From NCBI GenBank assembly GCA_047921075.1, contig JBLRWS010000048.1, forward strand, positions 1 to 17,820: a stretch of 17,820 nt of DNA, given 5' to 3'. A program made the position numbers and the translations under genes. Positions within the stretch are counted from its first letter, which is position 1. The number at the start of each line of letters is the position of its first letter. Below, one piece after another: positions 14,264 through 17,820 of this stretch. The notes beneath the pieces were generated by a model, which did not search any database, was not told where the DNA came from, and saw only the letters and a program-made list of their open reading frames with translations. This DNA comes from JBLRWS01 sp047921075 (GTDB lineage: Bacteria > Bacteroidota > Rhodothermia > Balneolales > Balneolaceae).

Positions 14264-15643
14264 TTACTTAAACGGCTCAAAATCCTGCATTCGTGAAAAG
14301 TAATCTTTTGCAGCAGCGCGAACTTTCGGTGCCAGCAACAGGGCGGAGGTCATGGTGGGAATGGCCATCACGGCAAACATGCCATCAATCAAATTGATGA
14401 CGGCATCGATCGACACCAGCGCCCCAAATATGATGGTAACCACATAGAAGTAGTTGTAGTAGTGCTGGCGTTCCGCTCCAATCAGAAAACCGAGGCATTT
14501 GGTGCCAAAATAGGAGTAGGTAAGCATGGAGCTGATCGCGAATATAAATACGCTAAAAACGAGCACATAGGCTCCCATTGGGCCATAGACTTCCATAAAT
14601 GCCATCAACGTCATGGTAATGCCGTTGTCTTCTGAGCCGCGCCAGACATCGGTAACCAGAATAGCCATGGCGGTCATGGTGCAAATAACAATCGTATCGA
14701 TTACCGGACCCATCATGGCTACCAGGCCTTCGCGAACCGGCTCTTTGGTTTTGGCCGCGCCGTGCGCGAGCGATTCGGTACCGATTCCAGCTTCATTTGA
14801 AAACGCCCCGCGCTGAATACCGGTGCGGATAATTTCGGCAACGGCCCCTCCAAGGGCAGCTTGGGCGGTAAAGGCATCGGTAAAGACCAGCATAAAATAA
14901 TAGGGAATATCTGTGATGTGTACGGCCAGGATGTAGAGCACACTCACCACGTATACAACCACCATAAACGGAACCAGGCGTGCTGCAACATGCCCGATTC
15001 GTTTGATGCCGCCAAAGATGACCAGCGAAACCAAAATAGCCAGCACAATACCGGTAATCAGGTTTACGGTGAAGAAACTGCCGTCGGCACCGAAGCCCAT
15101 GGGTGCATAGACCACATCCCGTAAAATTTGCGTAAGCTGGTTAGCCTGAAAAATGGGGAGGGGGCCAAACAGGCCGCCCAGGGCAAAGAGCACGGCCAGC
15201 CCTTTCCACTTTTTGCCGAGCCCTTCCATAATTACGTACATCGGCCCGCCCTGTAAGTCGCCGCGTGAATCTTTACCGCGATAAAGAATGGAAAGAGTAC
15301 AGGTAAAAAACTTGGTAGCCACACCCAGCACGGCGCTCACCCACATCCAGAAAAGGGCGCCCGGCCCGCCCATGAAAATGGCGACGGCCACACCGCTGAT
15401 GTTTCCAAGGCCTACGGTTGCGGCCAGTGCACTCGAAAGCGCCTGAAAATGGTTGATATCACCGGGGTCGTCCGGATCGTCGTATTTACCCTGAAGCAGT
15501 TGAATAGAGTGCTTAAAATAAAGATAGGGGCTAAACCGCGAGAAGATTGCGAAAAACACACCTCCTCCAACGAGGAGAAAAACCATGGGGTTGCCCCACA
15601 TGAACGAGGAAAAAGCGGCGAGGATTTGTTCAAGCGTTTCCAA
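14264..15643 (-). CDS. AGCS family sodium:alanine/glycine symporter
   Basis: A 459-residue polytopic inner-membrane protein, normal length for the alanine or glycine:cation symporter family, which imports small neutral amino acids with Na+ (or H+). Family blocks are RFSPYLYFKHSIQLLQGKYD, ALSSALAATVGLGNISGVAV, GGPGALFWMWVSAVLG, GGPMYVI, IQRGAFSNEAGIGTESLAHG and EPVREGLVAMMGPVIDT. Na+ coupling fits a saline organism but is inferred. The start codon is TTG at 15643-15641: it gives the usual short leader before the first membrane helix, and no in-frame ATG was seen closer than residue 15. Its start overlaps the end of the DinB-like gene by 14 bases, so translation is likely coupled; it is the last gene of the marC-like operon. 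Confidence 0.92.
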   Translation of the reverse strand: METLEQILAAFSSFMWGNPMVFLLVGGGVFFAIFSRFSPYLYFKHSIQLLQGKYDDPDDPGDINHFQALSSALAATVGLGNISGVAVAIFMGGPGALFWMWVSAVLGVATKFFTCTLSILYRGKDSRGDLQGGPMYVIMEGLGKKWKGLAVLFALGGLFGPLPIFQANQLTQILRDVVYAPMGFGADGSFFTVNLITGIVLAILVSLVIFGGIKRIGHVAARLVPFMVVVYVVSVLYILAVHITDIPYYFMLVFTDAFTAQAALGGAVAEIIRTGIQRGAFSNEAGIGTESLAHGAAKTKEPVREGLVAMMGPVIDTIVICTMTAMAILVTDVWRGSEDNGITMTLMAFMEVYGPMGAYVLVFSVFIFAISSMLTYSYFGTKCLGFLIGAERQHYYNYFYVVTIIFGALVSIDAVINLIDGMFAVMAIPTMTSALLLAPKVRAAAKDYFSRMQDFEPFK

Positions 15644-16166
15644 GAGTCGAAGGGTTGATTTCCGTTTCGTATGAAGGTCCTTTCTGCAGACCCTGATCGG
15701 GCAGCCGAACCGCGTAGTGGTGATAATCGGTTTCGGGCACGGTGCAGTGCCCGCGATGAAGCATCAGCTCGATTTGTGCCCGGTGAAACTGGCCGTGATC
15801 GATCACATGCCGGCAAATCTGATGGATGGGTGCGGTACGCTGCATGCCATCCTCCGTTTGCCAGTAGACATCTACCGACAGGTCTACGTCATGATCGCCC
15901 ACCAGGTTGATCCAGTACGATGCAGCATCTTTGGCTATCGGCTTGATCTCTTCCAGGCGGTGTTCTTCCCACCGATCGGGCAGCGGGATGGGGGCATCCA
16001 CAATGCGATGCAGCCAGGCGAACTGAATATTGAGTGTGTGCGAGAGCAGTGCGGTACAAGCCGGTTTGTTTGGGAATGTGTCGGTCATCATCAAACAATC
16101 AGCGAGCTTTCGCGTGCTCCAGAGATCGAAATTAAAATAGTGCTGCAGCTGCTGCCTGTGTGTCAT
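15630..16166 (-). CDS. DinB-like (YfiT/DinB superfamily) protein
   Basis: A 178-residue four-helix-bundle protein of the DinB/YfiT superfamily. It opens with the family pattern HYFNFDLWSTRKLADCL and carries the usual metal-binding histidines: His43 in LLSHTLNIQFAWLHRI, and His124 and His128 in RHVIDHGQFHRAQIELML. Family members bind a divalent metal, and some transfer low-molecular-weight thiols such as bacillithiol or mycothiol; the activity here is unknown. The C-terminal tail from about 150 is extended. ATG 16166 lies 9 bases after the stop of the MarC-like gene, and the end overlaps the symporter gene. Why it sits between two transporter genes is not clear from the sequence. Confidence 0.87.
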   Translation of the reverse strand: MTHRQQLQHYFNFDLWSTRKLADCLMMTDTFPNKPACTALLSHTLNIQFAWLHRIVDAPIPLPDRWEEHRLEEIKPIAKDAASYWINLVGDHDVDLSVDVYWQTEDGMQRTAPIHQICRHVIDHGQFHRAQIELMLHRGHCTVPETDYHHYAVRLPDQGLQKGPSYETEINPSTLGNA

Positions 16167-16175
16167 CTCAAGAGC

Positions 16176-16856
16176 TTAGATGGAAATGTTAAAATATTGC
16201 GAAATACCGCTTAATATAAATTGAACGCTGATAGCCAGAACAATGAAACCCATCAGCCGTGTCATTACGTTCAGGCCGGTATGGCCAATGTACTTGGCAG
16301 AAATGGGTGCAAGGCGAAGCAGTAGATAAGAAAAAATGACCACAAGCAAAATAGAGAGTGCGTTTACGCCATATTCCAGCATGCCGTCGGCTTGCGAAGC
16401 AAACCCGATGACCACCGCAATACTGCCGGGCCCTGAAAGCAGCGGGAGCGCCAGTGGGCTAAACGAGATATCCTCTTTCTCCATGGCAGCTTCATGGTCT
16501 TCGTCCGTCAGTTTTTTACCCGAATCATTGGGGTTGAGCATGGCGTAGCCGGCGCGCATGATAATGAGCCCTCCTGCAATTCGGATACCCGGCAGGCTGA
16601 TACCGAAAAAGCTAAGCACATACGTGCCGATGAGAAGGAAGGTAATCAACACGCAAAACATGTAAATGGTTGCTTTTTGGGCCGTTTTGGTACGCTCGGC
16701 ATCCGTATAGCGGCCGGTCAGGGTCAAAAAAACCGGCATCGCTGCCAGCGGGTTCACCACTGAAAAGAGGGAGGTGAAGCTGGCTACAAAAAGGGCGACA
16801 GAACCGAGGGCAAAAAAACTTTCCGGGGAGGTTACATCCGAGATTAATTCAAACAT
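16176..16856 (-). CDS. MarC family integral membrane protein
   Basis: A 226-residue protein with six hydrophobic segments, the standard MarC/YchE/YhgN layout. Typical stretches are LFSVVNPLAAMPVFLTL in the first segments, GIRIAGGLIIMRAGYAML, the conserved PLLSGPGSIAVVIGFAS and TRLMGFIVLAISVQFILSGI at the end. A charged loop (LNPNDSGKKLTDEDHEAAME) joins the halves. MarC proteins were once linked to antibiotic resistance, which was later not supported; some members are annotated as neutral amino acid transporters, so the role is uncertain. ATG 16856 begins 4 bases after a promoter-like TATCTTTG. It is the first gene of a minus-strand run with the DinB-like and AGCS genes. Confidence 0.9.
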   Translation of the reverse strand: MFELISDVTSPESFFALGSVALFVASFTSLFSVVNPLAAMPVFLTLTGRYTDAERTKTAQKATIYMFCVLITFLLIGTYVLSFFGISLPGIRIAGGLIIMRAGYAMLNPNDSGKKLTDEDHEAAMEKEDISFSPLALPLLSGPGSIAVVIGFASQADGMLEYGVNALSILLVVIFSYLLLRLAPISAKYIGHTGLNVMTRLMGFIVLAISVQFILSGISQYFNISI

Positions 16857-16860
16857 GCGT

Positions 16861-16891
16861 CAAAGATAGAGACCTTTTAAGGATTTATAAA
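16861..16891 (-). promoter_or_regulatory. Promoter candidate for the marC-like operon (Bacteroidota type)
   Basis: On the minus strand TTTA (16891-16888), 19 bases, then a perfect TATCTTTG (16868-16861) match the -33 TTTG / -7 TAnnTTTG layout of Bacteroidota primary promoters, with one mismatch at -33. Only four bases (ACGC) separate it from the ATG at 16856, so the start of transcription would fall at or next to the start codon. Confidence 0.5.
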
Positions 16892-16964
16892 TATGCAATG
16901 CCGCTTTGCGAAAATTCGTACCTTTCAAGCCGACATAAAATCAACCAATAATGCACAATTCGGC

Positions 16965-17420
16965 ATGAACACGAAGGATATTCTCAGCAGTGTAGATGAA
17001 ATTATACGGAGCGATGCATCCAGAACCGGAAAATTGCAGGCCATCTGCGAACGGCTTGATGCGGAGGTTTCTGTGTTTAACTGGACCGGCTTTTACATGG
17101 CAAGTGAAACCGAAGAGCGCATGCTGGAACTGGGCCCGTATGTAGGTGAGGAGACCGATCATACGCGCATTCCGTTTGGGCGGGGCATTTGCGGACAGGC
17201 AGCCGAAACACTGGAAACGTTTGTCGTGCAGGATGTGTCGAAGGCCAACAACTACCTGGCGTGCAGCGTAAATGTGAAGTCGGAAATTGTGGTTCCCATC
17301 ATGAAGGGCGATCGCTTTATTGGGGAGCTTGATATCGACTCGCACACCAAAGATGCCATTACGCCGGAGCTTCGGGAGCTGTGCGAAGCGGTGTGCGAAA
17401 AGGTGGCCAAGCTTTTTTAA
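16965..17420 (+). CDS. GAF domain protein, probable free methionine-(R)-sulfoxide reductase
   Basis: A 151-residue single GAF domain of the fRMsr (E. coli MsrC/YebR, COG1956) type, which reduces free methionine-(R)-sulfoxide in the cytosol. Matching parts are FNWTGFYMA (38-46), RIPFGRGICGQAA (68-80), NNYLACSVNVKSEIVVPI (95-112) and GELDIDS (120-126). From memory of E. coli YebR, Cys76 and Cys100 fall exactly at Cys94 and Cys118 (24 apart in both), and Glu107, Asp123 and Asp125 at substrate-binding acids; the Cys84 position is His66. So the central cysteine pair is kept and the extra cysteine is missing. The frame is open from 16893, but ATG 16965 fits the family. A weak -7 (TACCTTTC, 16919-16926) lies upstream. 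The gene is divergent from the marC-like operon. Confidence 0.82.
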   Translation: MNTKDILSSVDEIIRSDASRTGKLQAICERLDAEVSVFNWTGFYMASETEERMLELGPYVGEETDHTRIPFGRGICGQAAETLETFVVQDVSKANNYLACSVNVKSEIVVPIMKGDRFIGELDIDSHTKDAITPELRELCEAVCEKVAKLF

Positions 17421-17820
17421 TCTTGGTTCGGTTTATATGAAAGTGGACCTTACCGATTGAGGCTGTTTGCAGGAGTACCTCCTCTCGATGATGGTTATTG
17501 CGCAGCATAAGGGACGAGAGAAAGCCCTTTTTCGCATCCGGAGAGCATCTCTCCGGCGAGGTTTCATTTTGTCGCGGAGGTCTGTTTTTCGGGCACAGAC
17601 GGAAATTGAACAATGGAGCCGGAAAAAGAATAAAACAATACAGACTCCATTTTTTACAACCTGCCTAGAAAATCCCCTGATTATTTCCTCCGTCCAACCT
17701 ATTGTTTTTAAACAAATACCCACTCCTGTTTCTTTTCTTCGAAAAAAATATTGTAACAATGCTTTCGGTTTCTGCTCTTTTTAGTAACCGCTCAGAAACC
17801 ACACGCCATGCCGGGAGTAT
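17421..17820. other. Non-coding, hairpin-rich interval at the right edge
   Basis: 400 bases in which I see no credible gene. Frames of about 105-108 codons cross it on both strands but have odd, low-quality compositions with no recognisable motif. Two compact palindromes occur: AGGAG-TAC-CTCCT (17471-17483) and CCGGAGAG-CAT-CTCTCCGG (17538-17556). The right half is T/C-rich and AT-rich. An ATG at 17808 (reading Met-Pro-Gly-Val) could begin a gene that leaves the window, but 13 bases are too few to judge. Confidence 0.55.
17538..17556. repeat. Perfect 8-bp hairpin CCGGAGAG/CTCTCCGG
   Basis: CCGGAGAG (17538-17545) and CTCTCCGG (17549-17556) pair perfectly around a CAT loop. No T-run follows on either strand within 10 bases, so it is not a classical terminator. 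A smaller hairpin AGGAG-TAC-CTCCT lies 55 bases upstream. Together they suggest a structured or repeated intergenic element. Confidence 0.5.

Noticed and set aside
17433..17784. Frames of about 105-108 codons on both strands at the right edge
   Set aside because: They overlap each other, have improbable compositions and carry no motif; the region looks structured and non-coding.

Overview
The window reads as chromosomal sequence from a Balneolota/Rhodothermota-type bacterium (Bacteroidota-like lineage), probably from a salty habitat; this is inference. Support: the DUF3822-rsmD-coaD order, which I know from Bacteroidota-type genomes; secreted proteins and transporters that fit that group; mostly weak or absent Shine-Dalgarno sequences; and promoter-like sites of the Bacteroidota form TAnnTTTG. 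I saw no tRNA, rRNA, CRISPR array, transposase or phage gene.

Layout. 1-1478 is visibly more AT-rich and holds three short genes: a partial orphan, a secreted NTF2/SnoaL-like protein and a DUF302 protein. A non-coding stretch with a C/G-rich palindrome follows. 1479-2537 is a membrane DUF2231 protein with a coiled coil and a lectin-like C-terminal domain. It converges with a MATE efflux transporter (2625-3920, minus), which is divergent from a thiopurine S-methyltransferase gene (4035-4697).

4820-10640 is a dense plus-strand housekeeping block. It starts with a membrane-anchored pseudopilin-like protein coupled to a DUF3822 protein (a possible degenerate actin-fold pair). Then come rsmD (16S rRNA methylation), coaD (coenzyme A synthesis), a class I aminotransferase, an FmdB-like protein that has lost its zinc cysteines, a GbsR/MarR regulator, a YraN nuclease-fold protein and a PlsC-type acyltransferase. 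Several junctions overlap or are only a few bases apart, which suggests co-transcription.

On the minus strand follow a large secreted Met-zincin metalloprotease (10657-13125) and a secreted ankyrin-repeat protein (13301-13789) that ends in a textbook intrinsic terminator. 13790-14263 is AT-rich and non-coding, with a nested palindrome, repeated boxes and a short GC-rich coding relic. The minus-strand run MarC-like protein, DinB-like protein and AGCS sodium:amino-acid symporter (16856 to 14264) looks like one operon behind a good promoter candidate, possibly giving a leaderless transcript. Divergent from it is a GAF-domain protein that keeps the catalytic cysteine pair of free methionine-(R)-sulfoxide reductase. 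The last 400 bases are non-coding and hairpin-rich.

Most of the window is ordinary core and transport gene content. I found no convincing new multi-gene system. The best leads are the pseudopilin-like/DUF3822 pair, the DUF2231-lectin fusion, and the structured intergenic elements near 1400, 14000 and 17500.
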